A DNA stretch of 64,000 nt, taken from contig NBBA01000008.1 in NCBI GenBank assembly GCA_002794785.1, positions 1,054,001 through 1,118,000 on the forward strand. The letters are read 5' to 3'. The position numbers and the translations under genes are program-made. The notes below the pieces were generated by a model. That model was not told the DNA's origin and searched no databases. It worked only from the letters and a program-made list of their open reading frames with translations. The first letter of the stretch is position 1. Every line of letters begins with the position of its first letter. Below are positions 49,510 to 60,591 of the stretch, piece after piece. The DNA comes from Coniferiporia sulphurascens. Taxonomy: Eukaryota; Basidiomycota; Agaricomycetes; Hymenochaetales; Hymenochaetaceae.

Positions 49510-52500
49510 ATGTCTACTGTTCTCCAGCAGCCGGCGCCGCGTGCCCGTCCCCATTTCATCCATAAACTCGACCCTCCAGCTCCCGCTCATACCTTGCCTG
49601 CGTGTTTCCTGTCCTTACCCACTCCGTCTCCCTCACCCTCCTTGGCCTCGTCCTCGTCCACGTCCTCGTCCCCCTTGCCACACATGTTCTCCCTCTCGCG
49701 CCTCCAGAGCCTCTCCCTTGGTCCTGTCCAGCGGCACCGTCTCTCCCCGCCCGCCTACGCTGAAATCGCGTCCGACTTTAGCCCAGACGCGTCCTCTGCA
49801 TCTGCCTTTGACCTGCAGTTCGAGCCAGAGCGCGACGCGGTGCGGGCGCCCGCATACGCGTCTACGGAACCAGACTCTGTTGACACGGACGCGGGACCCG
49901 GCCTTGCCCTGCATGAGGTGTTCAGCTTGACTAAGAGTCGCGTCATTCGCGTGAGTATTCGATTCCCTTTCTTTGCCTTTAATCAACCCTGCTTGCTTGG
50001 AATTTTTTCTAAAACTCGGCGCCGATGGGCGCCTTTTAACTCCGGTGCGCCCGTCGTCTGTCACTCGCGTGTTGCGGCGAGCGGGCTTGTATTATTTCTC
50101 TTGTTTCTGTTTTCCTCCATTTCATATCCTCGTCTTCTTTTCGCGTGCTTCACTTTGTTCTGTTCTGCTCTGTTCTGTTCTTGTTCGAAATGCGAGAACC
50201 TCAGGCTTACTGACATCCCTCTTTCTGTTACATTTGCATCCGTATTCCCTAATGGAACTTGGCTAATTGATTTGACTCCAAATGGGCGGCAATTCCAATT
50301 TCCGCTAATTGATGGATCCACCCTCCACCTTCTTTCCAAACGCTCAAATTCCACCCAATCCCAACGATCGCGCAAATGCTTTCCGACCTCCTTTCACACG
50401 CGTCGGGATAATGCCGTGCCATTGACATTCAACTTCCAACGATAAACCCGTCCCGTTTGAATGGACGCCTCCTTCCTTCGCACGATAACTAATTGCCTAA
50501 ATCCGACCTTTCCTTATTCGGATGATGCTCGTCCGCCTTCGCGTCCGTTGCGCTCCCGTTTTTTTCTCTACTGAACACGAACACGAAACCCGTGATTCGG
50601 AACGACTGCCGTCGTCATCAAACAAAACGAATTCGTCGCGACCCGGTCAACCCTGCGTTTCTTGGCGCCTATGCCCTACTGCTGTCCATTCAATCGCCGC
50701 TCGTCGTTACGTTCTTGCTGCGATCCGCCCATCACATCGAACCCTCTTCCACCCCATGCTCTCGACCTTCGAATGCTGCTAACCACCTATAACGTTTCTT
50801 CCGGTCATGGGCTGTCTTCTCCCGACGCCTTATCGCGAATCCTCCCACCCACTCCTCCATTCATCTTTATCCTCTCTTCTGTCTCTTTGGCTTTTGCCCC
50901 CCTCCGCCTCTTCCGCTCTTTTTTCATTTGACTTTTAAACTCCTGCCTTTCGAACGACTCCTATTCCGCCTTCGCCTTCGCGCGTCTTTCAGCTCTTCAA
51001 CCTCCCGTCGACGAGCACTGCAACCTCGCACGCGCTGACGCGTCTCCTCTTAAAGCACGCTCATTTGAACTCTACTAGCACTACGACGCCCACCACCGCC
51101 CTCGAGATGCTCAGCCTCAAGAGACCTGTCAAGCTGCTGACGCTGAACGAGGAGTACGGGGGTAGGCGTCCTGGGGAGGAGGACAGCATTTGGGCCGTCT
51201 TCGGCTCGCATGAAGAGGTGCGTTGCGTTAAATCCCTTGGTCACGATTATACTTCGTTTCCCCCTTCCTCTTCAAACCTTCTCCCAATTGTTTATTCTTT
51301 ATTCGCGCGTCGTCGAAGAAAGTGTGTGTTGGTGTGGCGTGACTTGCGTCGTTTAATCGGCGGAGACACGATTGGATGGAGGCGGGCGGAAAGGCTCGGG
51401 TGGGGGCTCGCTGTACCGCCTTTAAAATCGACGCAAGCTCCGCGCCCAGGCTTTTGCGGGTGGACGGAGGTTTGCCCGGGGACGCCGTCTTATTCCGCTG
51501 TTGGGTAAAAGCATGTATATTCCGAGCGAGTCCGCGAATCCGAAGCCGGAGCAGAAGCAGAAGCCGAAGCCTTCCCTTTCGTTCGAGACGGGCTTATGCG
51601 TATTCTTTACAGTCATAAAGTTCCGTCTCCCCCATCGATCTTCTTTTTCTTCTTTCTTTCTTTCTTGCCTGTTTCTCCTTTTCCCTCCTGTGTATCTCTT
51701 TATCCGTGTTTTTGACGCAGCTATTAACGAAGGACCCTTTCCTCTTCCCTTCTTTCTTTTTGTGCTGTGCCGGGCTGGGCTGGTCTGGGCTGCGACATTA
51801 GGCATGCGCAGCGCTGTCCTTGTCTTTGACTGACTCCGTGTCTGCTGCGCCTGCGCTCGAGGTCGATCTGGAGCCGTATGGGAAACTGCGGCACTTCAAA
51901 TTGAGTACCAAGAACAATGTGAGTAAGCGTTTATATGTCTCTCCCGGCCTTTGATAGTTTGGGGGGAACGGGAGATTGGTTCTATGCATCACGTGATATT
52001 TGGGTTCCGGGAAAGCGTGACTCGAGAGGGTGATTCGTGGGGCTGTGCGCGACAGGGACCCCGGGGGAACGGGGCTGTTCGGAGATTGTCGCTTTGGATT
52101 ATTTTTGATGCACGCGATCTTAGTGGGCCTGAAGGGCTGTGGACTTAGGGGCTATACTCATCCCCGGCTCATCCGGTAGCTGGCTTCTCCTTTGTCTGCC
52201 TGCGGGGTGTGTGTGGCTGCGATCATACGAGGATGGAAAAACGTGCAATCACTGCGTGGAGAAGGCGAAGAAGGGCTGCTGGTGGAAGCGCCGGGATCGT
52301 TGGGAGTCATAGACGCATCTATCCATATCCCTATCCATCCGCCTCGTTGTCCCGCGATTTCTGGATATGAACAACCTTGGCTATCATATAATGTGCCTCT
52401 TCTCTTGCTCTGGATATCGGCGCTGACTTGGTTTTTGATTCCCTCCCTTCACATCTATCTGTTCATCATCTGCTATTTGTATCCCTCCCACATGTATACG

Positions 52501-55448
52501 CTACAGGCTCTTGCAACTGCGCTGCAGACGCAGACGATGCCCCTCGGTATCAGTGGGCCTGTCCCTGGACGAACGAGCGCGAGCGCGAGTGCACTGTTCC
52601 CTCCGTCTCCGACATCCCCGATATCATCGACCTTCGAGCACTCGTTCGCGACATCAGGCGCGGAGCAAATGTACGAGTTCGAGATGGGCCTGGGAGTGCC
52701 GGCTGTGCACGCCCCGCGCGGGGGCGGAGGCGCGTACCAGCTGTCGAGTAACCCGCCAAATCCGCGGGCGACGTTCAGGCATGGTGATTGGATGTACGTA
52801 TGTGTTCCTCCGTAATGTTTTTTATTGTTGTTTTCTCCCCCCCAACATTCCTCCATCGATCCGGCGTGGCGACGCGACGAGGGACGAGGGGAGATGAGAT
52901 TGCGATCTGGACGAGCTTATGCGCCGGCCGATCCAGCCCTATTACGCGGTCGTGACGTCGGTCGGGTCGAGGAAGGTCCGGGTAACCGATCCGAAGGAGC
53001 AGCGGTTTTACCCAGTGCTGCCCAATCAGGGGGAGCGAGACCGTTTTCGGATTGATCCGTAGGGGCTTAATGTCCCGGCGTTCTAAATGGCTGAGCCGCC
53101 GTCCGCGTGCCGAAATCGGCCGTCGCGTGCTTCGCATTTTCTGTCCAACCGCTTTCTGCCCTTTATTTTTCTTCCCTTGACCCGAGCAGAATTGCTGACG
53201 TATTTTCTTACGCTTGCTTTCACACAGCTGTGCCTCCCCTGCTTGCGCTGCTCATAACTTCGGGTGAGGGGTCCCTGCTTATATTTTTTTTACTTGTTTT
53301 TTTTTCCTCTCTCTCCCTTCTCTCGTCCCCTTTTAAAGTGCGCTTGTACTGCTAAGACCTCCGTTCCCCCGTTGTATCCGCGCCCCCCTGCGCCTCCACC
53401 TACCGCACTTCCCCCCCTGTCCTTCGTCCGCTTGTTCGCCCTTTGTCTCGCGTGCACCACACGCCCACTGACCTTTCATACTCCCCCTTTTTACTCCTTC
53501 CGTTACTTATCTGTGGTTGCATGGCATTGGCTGACATCGCTTCTTCCTCATCCGCTTTGTGCCCCCGTCGTCATAGGCGGAACGTCATATGCATATCTTG
53601 CGCCGCTCCTCGATTGCTGCAAAACAGCCCGCATTCATCTACGCGCGGTAGCTCTGCTGGTCTCTCTCCCTCGTCTTCCGCTACTAGTAACGTTACTGTC
53701 GCTGTTGCACGTATCGCATCCCCACGCTTCGCGAACATGAGTGCCGCCGCTGTGCATCCTCACCCATACGCCTCGTCGCTGTCCACCTTTGGTGTCTCAG
53801 GCCCCAACGCTATCGCCGGTTCCACCAACTTTGGCACGAACTCGAACTATAACACGAACTTGAACATGAGCAACATGAGCAACATGAACTTCAACTTGAG
53901 CGTGCAGCTGCAGCAGCTGCACCTGCAACAGCGCATGCAGCCCGCTGCGGCGCTTGCGCAGATGCAGATGGCGGCGAAGCTGAACCCTACGCAGAGCCCC
54001 TTGCTTACGCCGTCTGGTCGTGCGCTGGCTGTTGGAGGGAAGGTGCAGAATATCTCGCCTGATCCGCTTGCGCCGTGTATTATGTTTTGGCCTGATAACG
54101 AGCCTCTGCCTGAGCCTGGGCAGATTAGGCCCCCGGGACTTGCGAACGCTCATGTATGTAGCGTCTTTTACTCGTTTCTGCGCTCTTCTCTTACGGGTTT
54201 TATTTTTTCTTCTTCTCTCGCTAGCAGCCTCCTATCATGAATACGGGGAACAAGGGCCCGATCGAGCAGCAACCGGGGGATTGGGTCTGCCGGAAGTGCG
54301 AGTATTTGAACTGGAGAAGGAGGAAGGTGTGCCAGACGTGTTTCCCCTGTGAGTTGATTGAGAGGTTTCTTCTATCTCCCCCCTCTCGCCATCGGAACTG
54401 ACCTTGTGTGTGTTCGCTCTTGTGCTTGTGCGCGGATTTAGATGCGGAGGGGAATAGCGACTCGGTGTCTGCTACGATGCATGCGGAGCGCTTGGCGCTG
54501 CTTGCGGCGGTGTATACGCAGGAACATGTGACGCAGGCTGCATTGCAATCGCAGCAACAGCAACATCAACAGCAGCAGCAGCAGAGGCAGCAACAGCACA
54601 TGATGCAGAGTCAAACGTCCGTGCATGCATTCCCTAGTTCCTCGGCCTCGGCATCGAATTCGAACTCAAACTCATTCCATTCCTCGCCACCATCTTATTC
54701 TTACCCCTATTCCGCGGCGCGCAGCTCGTTCTCCTCGGCTCCGGCACGTCCGAATGCCAACGTCTCGGCCGGCTTGGGGTCGAACGCGAATGCAAATGCG
54801 CGCCTTGCGAGTCAGACCCAGATGTATGCGGCGGCGCGGAGGGCGGAGACTGCATCTGCATCTGAGATGTCCTCGGGGAGCATCGTGTATCAGACGCCGT
54901 CTTCGCCCGCCACGCCACATTCGGCACGTTCGCTTTCGGGTGCAAACGCGAGCGCGTTTACGTCCGACGAGCGGGAGCGGTATACTTCGCTGCAGACGGG
55001 TGCACGGACGGGACCGCTGCTGCCTTCGTTCCTTGAGAACGAAGTACAGCCGATCCGCCCGATGTGGGGCGTGGGTGTGGGCGTAGGTGCACGCACACCT
55101 GCGTCGCTGTCGCCCGCCTCGTCGTCCTCGGCGGATTTGTCGTTTGACGAGTACGAGGAGGTGGGGTCGCCTGTTAGCGCTAGCGGGGGTAATGCAGGTG
55201 CGATTGCACGCCCGTTTTATGCGCATCGTGCGGGGTCTGCGTCGGGCTCGGGTTCGTCGACGGGCTCGGGTTCGACGTCGAGTCTTACGCTTGGAGGGAG
55301 CAGTATTTGGAGTCTGGATCGCGATGAGGACAAGGCGTGGAACGCGAGTGCGGGCACGGGGTCGGGTGTACTCGCGGACTCGTTCGTGAATGCGTTTGCT
55401 GGTGTAAGAGTCCGCACGGCGAGTACGGATGCGCTGAAGGCTATTTAA
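49510..55448 (+). CDS. Nrp1-like RRM / RanBP2 zinc-finger protein
   Basis: RNA-binding protein resembling yeast Nrp1, an Asn-rich stress-granule protein with an RRM and two RanBP2-type zinc fingers. Eight exons: 49510-49950, 50993-51217, 51802-51918, 52507-52793, 53228-53263, 53577-54153, 54228-54348, 54442-55448; 936 residues. An RRM-like region lies at about 140-260 (VIRLFNLPSTSTATSHALT, GEEDSIWAVFGSHEEACAAL, YGKLRHFKLSTKNN). Finger 1: Trp356, Cys358, 363, Asn367, Cys374, 377 (GDWICASPACAAHNFGRNVI, then CISC). Finger 2: Trp580, Cys582, 585, Asn589, Cys596, 599 (GDWVCRKCEYLNWRRRKVCQ, then TC). Both match W-x-C-x(2-4)-C-x3-N-x6-C-x2-C, a single-stranded-RNA-binding fold. The rest is Asn/Ser/Gln/Ala-rich, with a polyGln patch near residue 640. 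Finger 1 is split by an intron after a 36-nt exon. Introns 1-5 are 1042, 584, 588, 434 and 313 nt, far longer than elsewhere here. Met59 is an alternative start. Confidence 0.9.
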
Positions 55449-55774
55449 ATTGTTTTCTATTTCCCTTCCCTCCCCTCCTTCGCTCGTTGCTGTGTGTGTG
55501 TGTGTGTTTCCTCGCGTCCCCGCTGCCCTCTGTTTTATGTTGGTGCGTAATGCTCTTTTTGATCTCGAAGGATAGGGTGCTGACTTTTTTTTGGAATTTT
55601 TTTGTAGTTGCAAAAAATTCATTCCCGATTCGGCTTTCCTTGCTCGTTCTCTCGCGTTATTTATGCAATCCACCCCCGGAATTTTTTTTACTTTCTTTCT
55701 GAAGAATTAGAGCTAAAGCTCCCCTTGAACTTTTCGTATCTCTTTTAATCGTTTGTTTCGTTTTCGACTACGTG

Positions 55775-55808
55775 GTCAAGGTCAAGGTCGCGGACGCGGA
55801 CGCGGACG
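55775..55808. repeat. Degenerate hexanucleotide tract, 5.7 units
   Basis: Hexamers GTCAAG, GTCAAG, GTCGCG, GACGCG, GACGCG, then GACG, in constant phase. Confidence 0.85.
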
Positions 55809-56583
55809 AAAAACGCTCGTACATATACGTGCCCCTGCAACCCTGCAATTCGTACCTCGTAATTCGCACGGGCGGCGGAGGCGGATGGAACTGATTTACG
55901 ACGGACACCAAATTTTCTGTAACATCGCCGAAAGCTTAAAGGCCGGATGAATGCTGAAGATGGAACGCATAAAGTCTGCTTTGGAGTGCAGGAGCTTTGG
56001 GGGGCTTTCTACGCGCGCTTCCCTATTCGAGAGGACGGAAAATGTAGTTTGGGGTTGGATGGGAAGGACGTTGCCCTGGAATGTGAGACGTGGCCGTTCT
56101 GTTGACCCCAACCTCCCGACCCTCCGACCCTCCCCCTTGGTCGTTTCCCTTCGCCTTCGCCGTGATTTTCGTGCTTTCGCCACCGTGTTTTATTCATGCG
56201 CCAATCGCTTGCGCGCGCTCTCATTCATTTCGTTTTTCGCCCCGCCTCGTCTCATTTCGTCTTCGATCTACCACGTCCTCTTTTGTGCAGTTGTGTTTCT
56301 GTTCGTGTTTCCTTCGTGTTCCTGTTACTGTTGTCAAATGGTCGTTCGGTTGGTGTCACTCCCCCCCCCCCCTTTTTACTTAAGTATATATTTTTTTTCG
56401 CTCGCTCGTCCGTTTAGCTAGTTAGCTCGTACTTACTTACCTGCTTATCTCTCTCTCTCTCGCTTTTTTTCTTTCTTTCTGTGTCTCTGTCTCCTCGTTG
56501 CAATGATGTGTATTCTTGGAATCTATATACTCTAACTCTATACTGCTTATGCGTGTGTGATGTGGCTTGGGGTTGATTGATAT

Positions 56584-56601
56584 GAGCCTGAGCCTGAGCC
56601 T
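56584..56601. repeat. GAGCCT hexanucleotide, 3 units
   Basis: Three perfect GAGCCT units followed by GAGCAT; complementary register to the TCAGGC tract at 43.9 kb. Confidence 0.85.
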
Positions 56602-57084
56602 GAGCATGGGGTCTGGTCTCTCGCCGACCGACGATTTTGTCTCGGTGGTTGGATATGAACTTGACTCGACTTGAAGGCGCCGCAGGTGCTTGTGCTTGTG
56701 TTTGTGTTTGTGTCTGTAATCGCGGTGCTCGATGCCCCGGGCCGGCCTCTCACTTCAGACAGCCAGGCTTACCCCCGGCAGACCGCAGAACCGGACGACA
56801 TGAATAACTCGAATGAATCGCGATCGTGCATGCCAGTAACTCGGACTTGGAGCACGACTCGGGTGCAGCTGCTGGGTCGGCGGCCTTCCGCCCGCTAGTA
56901 AACTTTTTTTTTTTTGGAAAATCATGCGCGTCAGTGGACCGCGACTCGGACGGGCACGGACACGGTCGGCCCGGCTCGAGTGGCCTTTTTTTCTTCTTAA
57001 GTTCTTGCCATTTCGTTTCGTTTCGGTTCGATTCATTTTGTAATTTCATTTTGTAATTTGTAATGGAGGCCACCGGTCAGTGAT

Positions 57085-57102
57085 TGGCACTGGCACTGGC
57101 AC
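57085..57102. repeat. TGGCAC hexanucleotide, 3 units
   Basis: Three perfect TGGCAC units in non-coding DNA. Confidence 0.8.
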
Positions 57103-59658
57103 CGCCTTGAAAGGGGCAAGGGGCCCGGGACCGCGCGATTTTCGTGACGGACGGTTGCGTTCCGACTCGGCGCTGACCCCGGCCTCGGTTCGAGACGACT
57201 TGAATTGTGCGAGTCCGTTTTTTGGAGGACTCGGATGGAATGCAGTGTCACAGTGTAGAATGGGGTGTGTGTCACGGTGTGAGGGTGTTTGGTTTCTGGT
57301 TTTGGTCCTTTTGGTTCTGGTTTTGGTTCTGGGTGCGAGTCTTGGCCTGGGGGAGATTGGTTGTACGGCTACTATGATCATAATGCACATTGCCAATGGC
57401 GGGGGGGCTGCGCTTGACTCGGAGGTCCAAGCCCGGCGGCTGCTGGCCCCTGCCCCGGTCTTAGGCTTTGAATCTTTCTGCTGCGTTTCAACTTATAGTT
57501 ACAATGGACTGGTTGACTTTGGGCTGAGACTCGGACTCGAATAGGATCTGTTACTCTTGGGCTTAAGCTGTGTTTTAAACTCGGTGCAGACTGACCCTGT
57601 CGGCGTTCCACTGGCACTGCTAGTGGCTACGACAAGGTCACGGTGTTCTTCAACTTGATGAAACACGGTACATGATGACTCGGATGCATCATGATGACGC
57701 TGCGCACCCGCGACTAGTGCAATGAGAAGACTCGAACTTCGTGTCGGACTCCGACGACTCGGAGCAATTAAATTAAAAGAGTTATTATCGGTGTTCCATT
57801 ATCACTGTCAGCTGCCGTTTTGACTTTACCTTTTTGTTTTTCGCCGACGTCACGGTGGTGGAACGTTTGCCAGTGTGTGCTCAGTGCTGTTGAGGTTACG
57901 CTGTGGTTTCATAACCGGGGAGTACTATAGAATCGTTCTCGAGTATTCCTTTTTGAAATAGGTTTTTGGACTCGGCGAGGGCGTAGTACGAGTCGAGTGT
58001 ATATACATGTATGACATTCTCTATATACAGTACTTGTAAAAAAAGAATCAAAGCGAAAAGTATGAATTCGGGTTCCAATTTCCCTCCCCCCCTTCCTTTC
58101 GCACCTAAACATCACTCCGACGCAGTGGCTAGTTTCCGATGGACAGTTATCGCATACGCAGGTTGCGCCGTGCACCGTGCACGGCCTTCTGCCTCCGCCC
58201 GAGTCCGCTTTCGCTCCCGAAAAAGGGACAGTATCATGTGACCCAGAGACGAAGTGCACCGCCGCAAAGCTCAAATTCACCAGGAAATCGGAACTGCAAT
58301 TTTCGCTCCGGATCTCCCTTGCCGCGTTAGTGCTAGCACTGTATCATGGTGTACCTGGAGCTAGCGCTTGCGCTTGGCGGCTCGCGGGGGGGAGCCAGTT
58401 CCGCGACCGGCGATGGCGATGGCTACGATGACTAGGGACTCGGAGGGGGTCTAGCCGCTTTTGAGCAAGTTTTTCTGAGGAAATTTAGGAGCAAAATAAA
58501 CAAACGGAACTTTGAATGCTGAAACATACTTGGTAAGCTTTAAGTATGGAATCGCGCCTGTAGCGGAATGGGGACCGTGAGTGTCGGATGGACGCAACAT
58601 TTTACGCTAACGGTTTGTTCTGCCACCCGAGTGCCAGTACATACTTCCGAGTTAACTCCTGGCAGGGAAGGGGGGGTAATTGTGTACATGTACAGTTCAG
58701 CTGCACCGGCATGGACCTACCTTAGCGTCTCGTGGCCCTGCCACCGTCGGTCCGACTCCGATCCCGACTCCGTAGCAACTATTCGGTTCCGTCTCCCATC
58801 ACGTCGCTACGAGCACGGTAGATCCCCCTGACTTGGACATAAATAAGCGATAGAAACTTTGAACCCTGATTCAGAACCCGAATGTTTTCATCTTTCCAAA
58901 AAAGTATGCCAAAAAAATCATTTTTTCTTCTTCTCTCCATTTTCGAGTTAGGCCTCCATTTTGTTTTCTTTATTTTCGTCAAGCTCAATCGGGGATAAAT
59001 ATGATGTACGGTAAGTACTGCATGGCTTCATTTTCTGAATTGCACTTGTCCCGTTCGCCCCCCTGGAGGCATCGGCGCGTTCTTGCATGTGATTCTCTCA
59101 ACTTAGTTGTCCTCGCTTTTCTCTTTTTCTTCCTACTCAAAGCTTCAGGACATTCTGCGTGCGAAATATACGTGTACTTACTTACTTACTCATGTACCAC
59201 TCACTCCTCACAACCTCGACCGAAGGTCGACTTTGTCTCATTTATCATCCAACGATGGAAATAACCTCTTTCCCCTCTCCACCCCCCTGTCCCCTTTATT
59301 TCTGCCCCCTCCAAATGGTCTTGTGCGTAGTCAGAGTCTGTCAGCACCTTCGTTTAGCATTTGCAGCAACATTTTTGTGCCCTCGCTGTCGCTGTCCGAG
59401 TCGCTGCTGCCGTTCTGCTCGGGTTCTAGCCCTTGACTCCCAAGTCCCGGTTTCTAACTGGCGGTACTACCCCAAATTCAATTCCTCGCTGCGGATCATT
59501 TCAGCATTATCATTTTATCATTAGCACCCGCCACTCGGGTTCGAACGAATGAAAGTGGCCCCCCCTGCCGTGATAAGTACTTATTAATATCGACGCCGGT
59601 GCTGGGTACCTGTATTGTGGAGCTCGCGAGACACGCATCACTTTATGCGCAGCTCGTC

Positions 59659-59682
59659 CGGACTCGGACTTGGACTCGGATT
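59659..59682. repeat. CGGACT-type hexanucleotide, 4 units
   Basis: CGGACT, CGGACT, TGGACT, CGGATT in constant phase; same family as 42843-42860. Confidence 0.8.
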
Positions 59683-59924
59683 CAGGGCTGTAGATGCGGG
59701 AAATCCGAGATTAGTGCATTGCATTTTGATGCTGCGTCGCCTGGCTTTTTGCATTACTTAGTCTTACATTACATTACATTGCTGGAGTAATGCAGGAATG
59801 CAGTAGTGTGTGCGATGTGCGGAGGCGGGACGCGGGACGCGGTTGTATTATACATACCCACATACACATTAGCGGATGCGGGCGCGAGTGAGCCGCATTC
59901 CTCGTCCACCGACTCCATATGCTA

Positions 59925-60591
59925 CTATCGTGTGACCCCTCTTACAAAGGGTACCCCTCTTACAAAATTCGCATTTCTGAGCTTCCACACAACCAAACTA
60001 CCTTCGGAAAAATTAATGTAGACCCTAACAAGCTATGTAACAGTGAATGCAAAACTTTCTTTGTAAAAAATTGCATTGGTGTGAAGTCATTGTCAAAATA
60101 CATGTTTTTTCGGTCTGTAGAAGTCTTTTGGGACCACCGGCTCACACAATATGTGCGCATATCAGCAGATATATTGTATTAAACTTATTTGTTAGATATC
60201 AAGTCCTGTAATTGTGCTATTCCGAGAGGAATAGCTCATTGTGGTGCATAGAAAGAGAGAAATTTATCCAAATGGTGACAAAAGGTGACAGAATGCACCC
60301 CGCATTCTGTTCCATTTAAAACTCCGCTAGCATCCGGTGCTGAGTTTTTGCTTGATGCCGAGTGTCTATCAGTCGGAGTTTCAACAGTTTCCGTGACAGA
60401 GAGTGACCAAAATTTTGTAAGAGGGGGCACCTTCATTCTGGGAGATTCTGCTTATCAAAAACTATCCGGAAATTTTCTGGAGATAGATAATTGCAAGTAC
60501 ATTATAAGTGTCAAGAAAGAGAAAAATAAATGAAAATTTAAGTGCTGTAGAGGCAAAATACAAAAATTTTGTAAGAGGGGTCACACGATAG
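59925..60591. mobile_element. MITE with TA target duplication
   Basis: A 667-bp element with perfect inverted ends: the first 24 bp, starting CTATCGTGTGACCCCTCTTA, are the exact reverse complement of the last 24. It is flanked by TA on both sides (59923-59924 and 60592-60593), as expected for Tc1/mariner-type insertion. Inside the left end the 3' half of the terminal repeat is duplicated (ACCCCTCTTACAAA at about 59950), and a third related copy (TTTTGTAAGAGGGGGCACC) lies near 60414, so the element has subterminal repeats. The 82-codon frame inside (60285-60533) has no transposase motif. The interior is AT-rich, unlike the surrounding GC-rich spacer. Superfamily assignment rests only on the TA dinucleotide and is tentative. 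Confidence 0.75.

Larger units (their letters stand above)
55449..59924. other. 4.5-kb gene desert with hexanucleotide tracts
   Basis: Begins with the 3' UTR of the Nrp1-like gene (pyrimidine-rich, with a TG dinucleotide run near 55490). Then comes non-coding DNA with the same 6-bp tracts and GACTCGG words as the 39.7-49.5 kb desert. No gene could be supported. Confidence 0.55.

Noticed and set aside
54672..55673. 333-codon Arg/His-rich minus-strand frame
   Set aside because: Antisense of the last Nrp1-like exon, whose sense frame continues the zinc-finger protein; composition is typical of a shadow frame.
57264..57278. Another Cys-aliphatic end (CVTV then stop), plus strand
   Set aside because: An in-frame stop lies four codons before the Cys.
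59520..59545. GGTTCGAA resembling a tRNA B box
   Set aside because: No acceptor stem, anticodon arm or A box can be folded around it. Other GGTTCGA-like words in the window failed the same way.
60285..60533. 82-codon frame inside the TA-flanked MITE
   Set aside because: No transposase motif; AT-rich interior sequence between short inverted repeats.
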